Made by a program: the position numbers and the translations under genes. Shown piece after piece: positions 8,228-14,579 of a DNA stretch of 14,579 nucleotides. Position 1 is the stretch's first letter; each line of letters opens with the position of its first letter. The notes under the pieces were generated by a model that ran no database searches, had not been told where the DNA came from, and worked only from the letters and a program-made list of their open reading frames with translations. Origin of the DNA: Sergeia podlipaevii (Eukaryota > Euglenozoa > Kinetoplastea > Trypanosomatida > Trypanosomatidae); assembly GCA_030849805.1 (NCBI GenBank), contig JASANZ010001772.1, forward strand, positions 1 through 14,579, in the 5' to 3' direction.

Positions 8228-8653
8228 TCACCTCATTCTTTTCTGATACTATTCTTCAAAATTTGAATTCTTGTTCGATATACACGCCTGACCGCTCTCC
8301 TAGACTGTGCTCCTCCCAGGCAGCATGGCATTCATACCAATAATAACAATAATAGAAAAGAAGACCTCAAAAAGGGGGGGAAAGTCACGTCCACTCAGTG
8401 ATCGAGACTTTCAACCAAATAAATAAAAACAGCGACCTTTTCGTTGATAATTGTGACAGGGGTCAAAAAGAAAATGCAGCCATTGAGTCATAGTTTGATG
8501 TAAATTTATGGCGCATAACGTGTGCTTCCGTTCAGGCAATGACAACGACAAAGAAAAAAAAGAAACAGAAACGTGAAAGGCAAAGGGAATTTGTGTCCTT
8601 GCACAATAATAATAATAAAAGGCGCGTTCCTAGTCATCCTCTCTCTTTTTTTT

Positions 8654-8682
8654 TGCACCGGAGAAAGCGCCTCTCCGGTGCA
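8654..8682 (-). other. perfect 11-bp hairpin in proteasome alpha-5 3' UTR
   Basis: Positions 8654-8664 are the exact reverse complement of 8672-8682, around a 7-base loop. The stem is GC-rich in an AT-rich spacer and starts 22 bases past the alpha-5 stop codon. It should fold in the mature mRNA, assuming polyadenylation occurs further downstream. It is not a bacterial-type terminator: the run next to it is A in the transcript, and kinetoplastids do not end transcription this way. Confidence 0.7.
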
Positions 8683-8704
8683 CGCACTACCCAATAAAGA
8701 GCAG

Positions 8705-9439
8705 TTAATCCTTGAGGCGGTTCATTATAGATTGAATAGCGTCGGGGTTGTATATGTGCAGCTTGCCGTCGTCAGCGCGCACAGAAGCAACTTCAATGTT
8801 TTCCTTTGTAAGCTGGTCTTCCATTACCTGCTTCAAAATGCTTACAGCCAACGTCTCGGCCTCCTCAAGAGTCATGTTGCGATGGTAACGCTCCGTAAAG
8901 ACAGTTTGAGCTGCCTCCGCACCTCCGCCAATTGCCTGGGCATCGTAGCGGGTATAGGTGCCACTGGGGTCTGTCTGCCAAAGCTGAGGGCCTTTGCTGT
9001 CCACGCCAGCTATGAGTAGGGATACACCAAATGGACGGGACATCCGCTTCTTCTTACCCCCACTCTCACCAAACTGAATGGAAAGGTCGCATGTAGCAAG
9101 CGTGCATGACTCGACGCACATGGGTTCGTTGTAGGTAAATCGGTGATTCTGGGCCTCAACACGTGCGTGCTCTATAAGAATTCGTGCATCGGCAACCATG
9201 CCACTCATGACAGCACCAATGTGATGATCAATCTCAAGTATTTTATTCATACTGGACGGCACAACCAGTGAAGATGGCACACGCTTTTCGGCGGCAATAA
9301 TCACACCCTCTGGAGTTCGAATGCCTAGACTCGTACTCCCAAGTTTGATAGCCTCAATAGCGTACTCAATTTGAAAGATGCGGCCCTCTGGACTGAAGGT
9401 GTTGATCCCCCGGTCGTACTCTGTCTTGGAAGCGAACAT
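8705..9439 (-). CDS. PSMA5: 20S proteasome subunit alpha-5
   Basis: A structural subunit of the outer (alpha) ring of the 20S proteasome, which degrades proteins in cytosol and nucleus. The product has 244 residues, close to the human subunit (241). The proteasome alpha N-terminal signature is intact at 8-32: Y-D-R-G-I-N-T-F-S-P-E-G-R-I-F-Q-I-E-Y, then AIEAIKLG. The YDRG-x-NTF-x-PEGR-x-FQ-x-EYA form with AIEAIKLGST specifically points to alpha-5. Further family marks are GVIIAAEKR (45-53), GAVMSG around 75-80 and the C-terminal strand before the closing helix. Alpha subunits lack the catalytic N-terminal Thr, as here. A short Lys/Arg insert (SGGKKKRMSR) before the RPFGVSLL strand is a small lineage-type addition. 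The ATG at 9439 directly precedes the signature and follows a good splice site. Confidence 0.97.
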   Translation of the reverse strand: MFASKTEYDRGINTFSPEGRIFQIEYAIEAIKLGSTSLGIRTPEGVIIAAEKRVPSSLVVPSSMNKILEIDHHIGAVMSGMVADARILIEHARVEAQNHRFTYNEPMCVESCTLATCDLSIQFGESGGKKKRMSRPFGVSLLIAGVDSKGPQLWQTDPSGTYTRYDAQAIGGGAEAAQTVFTERYHRNMTLEEAETLAVSILKQVMEDQLTKENIEVASVRADDGKLHIYNPDAIQSIMNRLKD

Positions 9440-10050
9440 TACTGATAACGGCCGCTGTTGTTGTTGTTGCTGTTCTCTTCTCTACCAACGTGTTCAATAT
9501 AAAGAAAGTGGCAAAAAAAAAAAAGCGACTAGGCCAGCTTATTGGGGCAAAGGTAAAAAAAAAAAAAAGAACAACAAAAAAATACGGCAAGGAATGTATG
9601 TGCGGAAATATCAGTGTGCTACAATCACTGCAAAGGATAAATGATTAGCAAATACGACTATATAGAGATGTGTGTGTGTATGTGTGTGCAAAAAAAAAAA
9701 AACTGTGTGTGTGTGAAAGAGAGAGCCAATCACATAAAATCAACGTTTAAAAAATGGTAAAAACAGAAGAGAGAAAAAGAAGATACGCAGTAGACAGCAA
9801 TAAACGTGCATATTTGATTTGGGGAAAAAGGAAACACGTCAAACAAATTGGGGTGCGAGATGGTAAAACTCTGTATGCACCATTCTCATGTGGTAAAGCA
9901 AAAGCGGAATGCGCCGCTTCAACTCTCCTTCACCCCCCCCCACTTCATCCAAACGCAAAGACGATTCTCCATGCATCTCTCTTCAGATAGAAATCACTGT
10001 TTTTTGTTTTTCTTTAATGGTGTAAAATCAAAGCAAATACATTGGCTTAC
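9440..10050. other. spacer between L37a and proteasome alpha-5
   Basis: About 610 bases with the L37a 3' UTR on the right, containing a C9 run near 9933-9941 (G9 in the transcript), GT microsatellites around 9671-9688 and 9704-9714, several A-runs and the alpha-5 splice signal. The short predicted 5' UTR of alpha-5 contains a CAA repeat (transcript sense) at about 9456-9470. No gene recognised. Confidence 0.65.
9482..9524 (-). promoter_or_regulatory. predicted trans-splice acceptor for proteasome alpha-5
   Basis: A T12 run (9513-9524) and further pyrimidines on the minus strand are followed by the first AG at 9482-9483, leaving a 42-base 5' UTR without ATG. Confidence 0.6.
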
Positions 10051-10329
10051 TTAGTTCTTCGAGAGCTCGCGAAGACGGCGTACGGTGGAGCGGACAGTGC
10101 TGTTGTTAGGGGTGCTCAGAGTGTAAGCGCCACCAGCAACGGTCTTGCTGCAGCCGTCGCAGCGCCAGATGCCTACAGCCTTACGGCGGAAGGCGAACTT
10201 ACCGCAGAAGGAGCAGAAGTGCCTGGCGTGCTGGGAGACCTCAAGCTTCTTGGCGCGCTTGCGGCCGTTGGCACCGTAGCGGGCGCCGTAGCGGCCCATC
10301 ACGCCCATCTTAACTGTGCGCTTAGACAT
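10051..10329 (-). CDS. RPL37A: 60S ribosomal protein L37a (eL43)
   Basis: A small zinc-binding protein of the large ribosomal subunit. The 92-residue product is very basic and matches the family end to end. It opens with [18 protein letters not shown], carries the zinc ribbon Cys39-x2-Cys42-x14-Cys57-x2-Cys60, with FCSFCGK and the diagnostic [13 protein letters not shown] segment, and ends in VAGGAYT and a Val/Arg/Leu helix. All four zinc ligands are present, unlike some zinc-less ribosomal paralogues. Codons are markedly richer in G and C at third positions than in neighbouring genes, as usual for highly expressed trypanosomatid genes. A single copy is seen here; these genes often have further copies elsewhere. 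The long open frame on the opposite strand is a by-product of this bias. Confidence 0.98.
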   Translation of the reverse strand: MSKRTVKMGVMGRYGARYGANGRKRAKKLEVSQHARHFCSFCGKFAFRRKAVGIWRCDGCSKTVAGGAYTLSTPNNSTVRSTVRRLRELSKN

Positions 10330-10773
10330 CTTTTCTTCGTAAACCTATGTAAAAAGAAACGCAAAATAGAGAGGAGAAAAAAGAAGAAGAAAAAAGTACA
10401 TCATTGAAAACTGGCGCGCAGGCTCGCTAAAACTCTGCCATTCTTTTTTTTTTTTTTGTAAGATCGGCTCACGAAACAGTTGAGGCATAGCACAGTAAAT
10501 GGACTGGTTATTGACAGTGTACCTTCTTCTTCATTGTAGCATGTCAAATAAATAAATAAAAAAATGGCATGCGTTCTGGCTGGCTTTACTTTGCTGCAAT
10601 TGTTTGTCGTTGTCGCATAAAACCTAAAAACGAAAATGAATGAAAGACGAGAAGTCTTGCAAAAAAAAAAAAAAAAAACCTGAACGGAGAACTTCAGTGT
10701 GCACATGCCTCATACGCCTTTCCCTTTCTTTGAAAAGAAAAGTACCTATATGTAATTCGTTCCAAGTTGATCG
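10330..10773. other. spacer between GAA1 and L37a
   Basis: About 440 bases: GAA1 3' UTR at the right, an A18-type run near 10661-10678, a T-run on the plus strand near 10444-10457, and the L37a splice signal at the left. No gene recognised. Confidence 0.65.
10345..10396 (-). promoter_or_regulatory. predicted trans-splice acceptor for L37a
   Basis: A long pyrimidine tract on the minus strand (about 10371-10396, mostly TTC and T runs) is followed by TTTCTTTTTACATAG ending at 10345, giving a 5' UTR of about 15 bases. This is the textbook layout for a highly expressed ribosomal gene. Confidence 0.7.
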
Positions 10774-12183
10774 CTACGCAGGTACATCTCCACGTGCTAT
10801 GCATACAAGAAGACGGCTGGATATCCATATGGCATTAGGGTAGATAAATCCGCTAATAAAGGTCTCTGCAGCGCCATTAATGCTCATTAATGGCATTTCT
10901 AAATGTACGATAAAATAGAAGAAGACAGCCCATGCCATGAACATAGTCAAAGAAAGCATCACAGGATGCCAAAAAAAATGGTGAAGAGATAAAAACTGGA
11001 TGGCAACACCAGCTCCAGCAAGCAGACCAGTTGCCGGGCTTAGTACAAGCAAGGTACAAAGAAAAAGTGCGTTGATAGTCGCCCACGCCACGCTTCCTGA
11101 GTGCCCTGGCATGGCTGTCGCAAAAAACACCGGGAGCAATAAGGACGTCGCAATAAACAAAAAAGGGCCTCCAGTCGCGAACGACGCGTGTGCAAGCAGC
11201 GGTGTAAACCATAGAAGCGCTATGAATGGAGATACCTTCACGCCCCGTCCTTGGTAGATAGAGTAAGCAGACGATAACAGCGTAGCAACGAACAACGCGA
11301 TACACCCTTGAGCGACGTCAAACTCCACATACCTACTTGTGTCCACAGATATCCACACGTAAGTGGAGTGGTGAAAGCGTTCTTCTAGTCCATTGAGTGC
11401 CACGATCTCCTTTTTCAGAATTAGCGCCAGATCTCGAACGTGCCGGTTCCCTCCCTTCGGTGGAATACTGCCTTCATAACTAGAAATGCACAGAGTGCTG
11501 ATACCATGCGTGGGAATCTCGTGCCACCTCATTGCTTGCTGAGATATCTGCACAGCATTCTCTAGCGAGTAAAGGAAGTGTCTCACGGGATGAATGTCGC
11601 TACCAGGGGCTATATTCTTTCGGCAAAGGTATCCAATGTTGGCTCCGTCAAGCTCGCCACTCTCCACCGCTGAGTTTACCAAATCCTGATTGGGTTGAAT
11701 TCCATTCTTGCCATAAAAATCGTAGCATAGATCAAGAGTATCCAAGGATGATATGTTTATCACCAACGCGGCCCTAGTGTATGACTGTGGAAGCGGCCAA
11801 TGCTTGGATTCATCAACAAAGAAGAACAAAACGTCACTCGAAAGGCGATTGTCCGTGCGCATGGATTCGATGAGAACGTTGGCAAGCGCGATCGATGCGG
11901 CATACGCGGTATTCACGTACACTGCCACCACTTCGGAGCCTGGAGAACGTGTTCCCCGAAGAAGTCGTATGCTGTTGTTTACAGTTGTATCGATGACGTT
12001 GTATGTAGCTGCCAATACCGTCACATGAGGCGACATGTGCCCAATTGCGTTTTCGTCGATGTACGTGCTTCTTGCCTTAAAAACAGGCAAACCTATCAAT
12101 AACAGTAGTCCTAATGCAAGAAACAATGGAGCGGCTGCACCTCCATGCCTCTGAATTTTTGAAAAAGCTACACGCTGCAACAT
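10774..12183 (-). CDS. GAA1: GPI transamidase subunit GAA1
   Basis: GAA1 is a subunit of the ER membrane complex that attaches preformed GPI anchors to proteins; in trypanosomatids it supports the GPI-anchored surface coat. The 469-residue product starts with a membrane segment (19-35) and the family hallmark T-Y-I-D-E-N-A (40-46). The lumenal M28-peptidase-like domain follows, with PNQDLVNS (164-171), T-H-G-I-S-T (225-230) and the hallmark L-N-G-L-E-E-R-F-H-H-S (263-273), then RYVEFD (284-289). About six hydrophobic segments fill 290-430, and a last one lies near 443-461. It is clearly shorter than human (621) or yeast (614) GAA1, mainly in the middle and C-terminal half, which may be normal for the lineage. 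An upstream GTG is in frame, but the ATG at 12183 is the start; the predicted splice site lies only two bases before it. Confidence 0.93.
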   Translation of the reverse strand: MLQRVAFSKIQRHGGAAAPLFLALGLLLLIGLPVFKARSTYIDENAIGHMSPHVTVLAATYNVIDTTVNNSIRLLRGTRSPGSEVVAVYVNTAYAASIALANVLIESMRTDNRLSSDVLFFFVDESKHWPLPQSYTRAALVINISSLDTLDLCYDFYGKNGIQPNQDLVNSAVESGELDGANIGYLCRKNIAPGSDIHPVRHFLYSLENAVQISQQAMRWHEIPTHGISTLCISSYEGSIPPKGGNRHVRDLALILKKEIVALNGLEERFHHSTYVWISVDTSRYVEFDVAQGCIALFVATLLSSAYSIYQGRGVKVSPFIALLWFTPLLAHASFATGGPFLFIATSLLLPVFFATAMPGHSGSVAWATINALFLCTLLVLSPATGLLAGAGVAIQFLSLHHFFWHPVMLSLTMFMAWAVFFYFIVHLEMPLMSINGAAETFISGFIYPNAIWISSRLLVCIARGDVPA

Positions 12184-12185
12184 CA

Positions 12186-12218
12186 CTTTTTATGTAGAGA
12201 GAAAGAAAATAAAGGAAG
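12186..12218 (-). promoter_or_regulatory. predicted trans-splice acceptor for GAA1
   Basis: A pyrimidine tract on the minus strand (12195-12218) is followed by the only nearby AG at 12186-12187. This would leave a 5' UTR of just two bases before the ATG at 12183, apart from the spliced leader. Confidence 0.5.
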
Positions 12219-12352
12219 TAGTGACAAGTGTGTGAAAGACGCTAAAGAGGCAGCAATGTTCCCAATCATGTTTAACTTTTTTTTTAAAAAAAAAAAGCAT
12301 TCATCAACGACGTCAAAGAAGAAAAGACGTCTTCCGCAGGCAAAGTTAACCA

Positions 12353-12376
12353 CTCTCTCTCTCTCCCTCTCTCTCT
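12353..12376. repeat. interrupted CT microsatellite
   Basis: A CT repeat with one CC interruption on the plus strand, followed by a short GT tract, in the spacer upstream of GAA1. Confidence 0.85.
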
Positions 12377-12534
12377 GTATGTGTGTGACTTTATCTAGTA
12401 CGCTAAGAAACCAACAAAAAAAAAAAACATCTTACATAAATAAATAAAAACTGCTATGCAAACAAAAGAGAAACAAAAACAGCATTTCTACACTACTTAC
12501 GTTCTATTTCCCTTTGAGGTACTTCACTCTTCTC

Positions 12535-13104
12535 TTACACGCAGTTGTACTTGGGCACCTTGTTGGCGGTATTGTTCATCAGCAGTGCGATAATCAGGCC
12601 GTAGAGACCGAGTGCCTCAGCAAAAATAAGCATCAAAATCATGGCTACGAAAATCTTCTCCTGTTTGCCGTACGCACGAGCAGAGGCGTCACCAGCAATG
12701 CCAATGGAAAGACCGGCCGCTAGAGACGAAAGGCCAGCTGCCAGTCCAGCGCCAAAGTGAAGGTAGCCGGCAAAGGAGGAATACGCATTCTCCTCAGTCT
12801 TGATGTTGTTGTTGATAATGACAGACACAATGAGACCATAAATACCCAAAATACCCGCCATCACCACAGGAACGATACCGCGCATAATGCGCTCAGCATG
12901 CAGGATACCGAGATGCGCAACGCCAACGCCAGACTTGGCTGTGCCGTATGCAGAACCCAGGTTCGCAAAGATCAGCGCGGATGCGCACCCCATTGAGCCA
13001 AAAAACGCCGCAGACTGGGGATACACATCAGTGCACGAGACAGCCGCGCTGGCCGCGGTCACTAAAGCGACAGCAGCGCAGCACACCAGGGTGGAGGACT
13101 TCAT
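12535..13104 (-). CDS. VMA3: V-type ATPase proteolipid subunit c, copy 1
   Basis: The c subunit forms the proton-carrying rotor ring of the V-ATPase, which acidifies endomembrane compartments such as acidocalcisomes and lysosomes. The 189-residue product has a hydrophobic, probably cleaved signal-like N-terminus (1-21), then four membrane helices at about 33-57, 73-98, 112-137 and 151-176. The duplicated fold shows in G-x-Y-G patterns: G-S-A-Y-G-T-A-K-S-G (50-59), GIYGLIVSVI (87-96) and GLYGLIIALL (166-175). Glu163, in IFAEALG, is the proton-binding residue. The product is longer than the usual c subunit of about 155-165 residues because of the N-terminal extension. It ends in Cys-Val. The frame is open upstream but without ATG, and the predicted splice AG lies 5 to 7 bases before the ATG at 13104. 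It is the downstream member of a tandem pair. Confidence 0.95.
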   Translation of the reverse strand: MKSSTLVCCAAVALVTAASAAVSCTDVYPQSAAFFGSMGCASALIFANLGSAYGTAKSGVGVAHLGILHAERIMRGIVPVVMAGILGIYGLIVSVIINNNIKTEENAYSSFAGYLHFGAGLAAGLSSLAAGLSIGIAGDASARAYGKQEKIFVAMILMLIFAEALGLYGLIIALLMNNTANKVPKYNCV

Positions 13105-13541
13105 GTTCACTCTGAGAAGGTAAATGTAAAACAATTTATAAGGCGCTAACTGATGCTAGTCCTACTAGATCAAGATGTACAAAGTTTATTTTTAATAATA
13201 AAGTGGGAGCAAATCGAAAACGAAAATAAGAACCATATGCAATCGCGGCGCTTTGCAGTCAACAAAAAAGATTTATCACCAGCAAAAAGGGCAAAAATAA
13301 AAAGGGAAGGAGGGAAAGCCGTGTCACACTCTGTACGCCCCACCTCTCCATGAATGACACCAATGTGTCCTTTGTGCATATGATCTTCAAGAGTGCGATA
13401 TATCATTTAAAGTAAAAATTCCTCCTACAGTACGAAACAAAAAAAAAGTGCTTTATCACGATATCACGCTCGCCTCCTCATCACATTGATGGGACGAGCT
13501 GAAAAAAGAATACTAAAAAGAAAGGTACAGAATCACCACAC
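13105..13541. other. spacer between the two V-ATPase genes
   Basis: About 440 bases of unique sequence. Apart from about 11 bases before the start codon, it does not resemble the flank of the other copy. It holds copy 2's 3' UTR, A-runs and copy 1's splice signal. No gene recognised. Confidence 0.65.
13110..13131 (-). promoter_or_regulatory. predicted trans-splice acceptor for V-ATPase copy 1
   Basis: A pyrimidine-rich stretch on the minus strand (13114-13131) leads to AG at 13112-13113, with a second AG at 13110-13111. The 5' UTR would be 5 to 7 bases. Confidence 0.55.
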
Positions 13542-14111
13542 TTAAGCACAGTTGTACTTGGGCACCTTGTTGGCGGTATTGTTCATCAGCAGTGCGATAA
13601 TCAGGCCGTAGAGACCGAGTGCCTCGGCAAAAATAAGCATCAAAATCATGGCTACGAAAATCTTCTCCTGCTTGCCGTACGCACGAGCAGAGGCGTCACC
13701 AGCAATGCCAATGGAAAGACCGGCCGCTAGAGACGAAAGGCCAGCTGCCAGTCCAGCGCCAAAGTGAAGGTAGCCGGCAAAGGAGGAATACGCATTCTCC
13801 TCAGTCTTGATGTTGTTGTTGATAATGACAGACACAATGAGGCCATAAATACCCAAAATACCCGCCATCACCACAGGGACGATACCGCGCATAATGCGCT
13901 CAGCATGCAGGATACCGAGATGCGCAACGCCAACGCCAGACTTGGCTGTGCCGTATGCAGAACCCAGGTTCGCAAAGATCAGCGCGGATGCGCACCCCAT
14001 TGAGCCAAAAAACGCCGCAGACTGGGGATACACATCAGTGCACGAGACAGCCGCGCTGGCCGCGGTCACTAAAGCGACGGCAGCGCAGCACACCAGGGTG
14101 GAGGACTTCAT
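13542..14111 (-). CDS. VMA3: V-type ATPase proteolipid subunit c, copy 2
   Basis: Tandem twin of the gene to its left, same length and role. Aligned at a fixed offset of 1007 bases, the two 570-base reading frames differ at eight positions: six third-base silent changes and a changed last codon (GCT Ala here, GTG Val there). The proteins therefore differ only at the C-terminal residue. The signal-like N-terminus, four membrane helices and proton-binding Glu163 are all present, so both copies should be functional. Unlike copy 1, an in-frame ATG lies two codons upstream (14115-14117), just after the predicted splice site, so the protein may begin Met-Asn-Met-Lys. I report the ATG at 14111 because it matches copy 1. 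Two expressed copies may raise dosage or give different mRNA control, since the UTRs are unrelated. Confidence 0.94.
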   Translation of the reverse strand: MKSSTLVCCAAVALVTAASAAVSCTDVYPQSAAFFGSMGCASALIFANLGSAYGTAKSGVGVAHLGILHAERIMRGIVPVVMAGILGIYGLIVSVIINNNIKTEENAYSSFAGYLHFGAGLAAGLSSLAAGLSIGIAGDASARAYGKQEKIFVAMILMLIFAEALGLYGLIIALLMNNTANKVPKYNCA

Positions 14112-14517
14112 GTTCATTCTGACTTAAGGAAATCAAAAAAAAAAATGTATTGTTTTCGTAAGAACGCACCAGTTATTGCAAGATATAAATGCTCAAGTCG
14201 AAAATTTTGATGATGCACTGAAAAGAAGCTATAACTAGAAGTTACATTAAAAAGGCAATGAAGCAAACGTGCACGGCATGCACGAAAAGAAAGAGAAAAT
14301 TCACAGCAAAATAACGGCAAATAATGAAAAGCAAGGTACGTTAAATGGATTGCGAGCAGTGGGGACAAGATTTGGTCGTGTGCCTAAGCTCAGCACACTA
14401 TACGTGATACACGCAAGCATGCACACGACATAAAAAAAATAGGGCGCGCAAGTGGATCATTAGTTTTAGTAAAAGATAAAGAAAAAATATCATAGCCAGG
14501 TTCGGGCATAAATGCTC
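14112..14517. other. spacer between the basic protein gene and V-ATPase copy 2
   Basis: About 405 AT-rich bases carrying the upstream gene's 3' UTR and copy 2's splice signal. No gene recognised. Confidence 0.65.
14119..14145 (-). promoter_or_regulatory. predicted trans-splice acceptor for V-ATPase copy 2
   Basis: A T-rich tract on the minus strand (14125-14145) is followed by AG at 14123-14124 and 14119-14120. Either site puts the upstream ATG at 14117 into the mature mRNA as its first start codon. Confidence 0.6.
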
Positions 14518-14579
14518 TTACTTCTTCTGGTAGGCGGCGACCTCGACCTTCTGGTTGGCGACCTTGCGGGTGTGGGTCT
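14518..14579 (-). CDS. C-terminus of a basic protein, probably ribosomal (S6?)
   Basis: Only the last 19 codons and the TAA stop lie in the window; the gene continues past the right edge. The tail is very basic, T-H-T-R-K-V-A-N-Q-K-V-E-V-A-A-Y-Q-K-K, and its third codon positions are almost all G or C, like L37a and unlike the other genes here. Strong codon bias plus a basic tail suggests a ribosomal protein. My memory of trypanosomatid gene order places 40S ribosomal protein S6 near this cluster, but 19 residues cannot prove it. It is the most upstream gene of the visible transcript. Confidence 0.6.
   Translation of the reverse strand, partial: THTRKVANQKVEVAAYQKK

Larger units (their letters stand above)
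7795..8704. other. spacer between proteasome alpha-5 and PEX14
   Basis: About 910 bases. The right end carries a perfect hairpin in the alpha-5 3' UTR (8654-8682). The middle is A-rich with a CT repeat (8212-8227) and a short AAT repeat (8605-8618). The left end holds the PEX14 splice signal and a 172-base predicted 5' UTR with another hairpin. No protein or RNA gene is recognisable. Confidence 0.65.
12184..12534. other. spacer between V-ATPase copy 1 and GAA1
   Basis: About 350 bases with a GA-rich microsatellite in transcript sense (12353-12376), A/T runs at 12281-12297 and 12417-12427, and the GAA1 splice signal. No gene recognised. Confidence 0.65.

Noticed and set aside
8654..8682. The hairpin as an intrinsic transcription terminator
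   Set aside because: In the transcript the run after the stem is A, not U, and trypanosomatid genes are transcribed polycistronically without such terminators.
10042..10407. Plus-strand open frame opposite L37a
   Set aside because: Caused by the GC-rich codon bias of the ribosomal gene; the translation is Ala/Val-rich and ends in the polypurine tract.
12309..12331. Two GACGTC palindromes 17 bases apart upstream of GAA1
   Set aside because: Six-base palindromes recur by chance, and sequence-specific promoters for single genes are not expected within a trypanosomatid polycistron.
1..14579. tRNA genes, CRISPR arrays, insertion sequences or bacterial defence genes
   Set aside because: I looked for B-box-like motifs, regularly spaced repeats, terminal inverted repeats and transposase or nuclease motifs and saw none. 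All firm genes are eukaryotic housekeeping genes.

Overview
The window looks like nuclear DNA of a trypanosomatid (kinetoplastid) protozoan. All eight recognisable genes lie on the minus strand, none has an intron, and AT-rich spacers of about 350 to 900 bases separate them. Almost every coding region is preceded, on its own strand, by a pyrimidine tract followed by an AG, as expected for trans-splicing of a polycistronic transcript. The glycosomal/peroxisomal docking protein PEX14, a proteasome subunit, GAA1 and two V-ATPase proteolipids are all clearly eukaryotic. The AT-rich spacers full of A-runs and microsatellites fit Trypanosoma or a related genus better than GC-rich Leishmania, but I cannot name the species.

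In transcription order (right to left) the window holds: the last 19 codons of a very basic, probably ribosomal protein (14518-14579; S6 is my best guess); two almost identical V-ATPase c subunits (13542-14111 and 12535-13104); GAA1 of the GPI transamidase (10774-12183); ribosomal protein L37a (10051-10329); proteasome alpha-5 (8705-9439); PEX14 (6628-7794); an 842-residue protein with FKPRI motifs (3541-6069); and a short BolA-family protein (2959-3198). From unchecked memory, a similar gene order occurs in other trypanosomatids, so this is probably a conserved housekeeping cluster. The genes share a transcript, not a pathway: protein synthesis, endomembrane acidification, GPI anchoring, protein degradation, glycosome import and iron-sulfur/redox handling.

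The left fifth (1 to 2958) has no convincing gene. It holds simple repeats, one 133-codon plus-strand reading frame of doubtful status, and a reading frame on the plus strand that enters from the left edge and stops at 167. If that last frame is real, the region is a convergent strand-switch zone.

I found no bacterial-type defence system, CRISPR array, transposon or tRNA. The observations most worth following up are a perfect 11-bp hairpin just after the proteasome alpha-5 stop codon, a second hairpin in the probable 5' UTR of PEX14, the coding-region-limited near-identity of the two V-ATPase genes with a one-base change that moves the first start codon, and a BolA protein lacking the usual loop Cys/His ligand.
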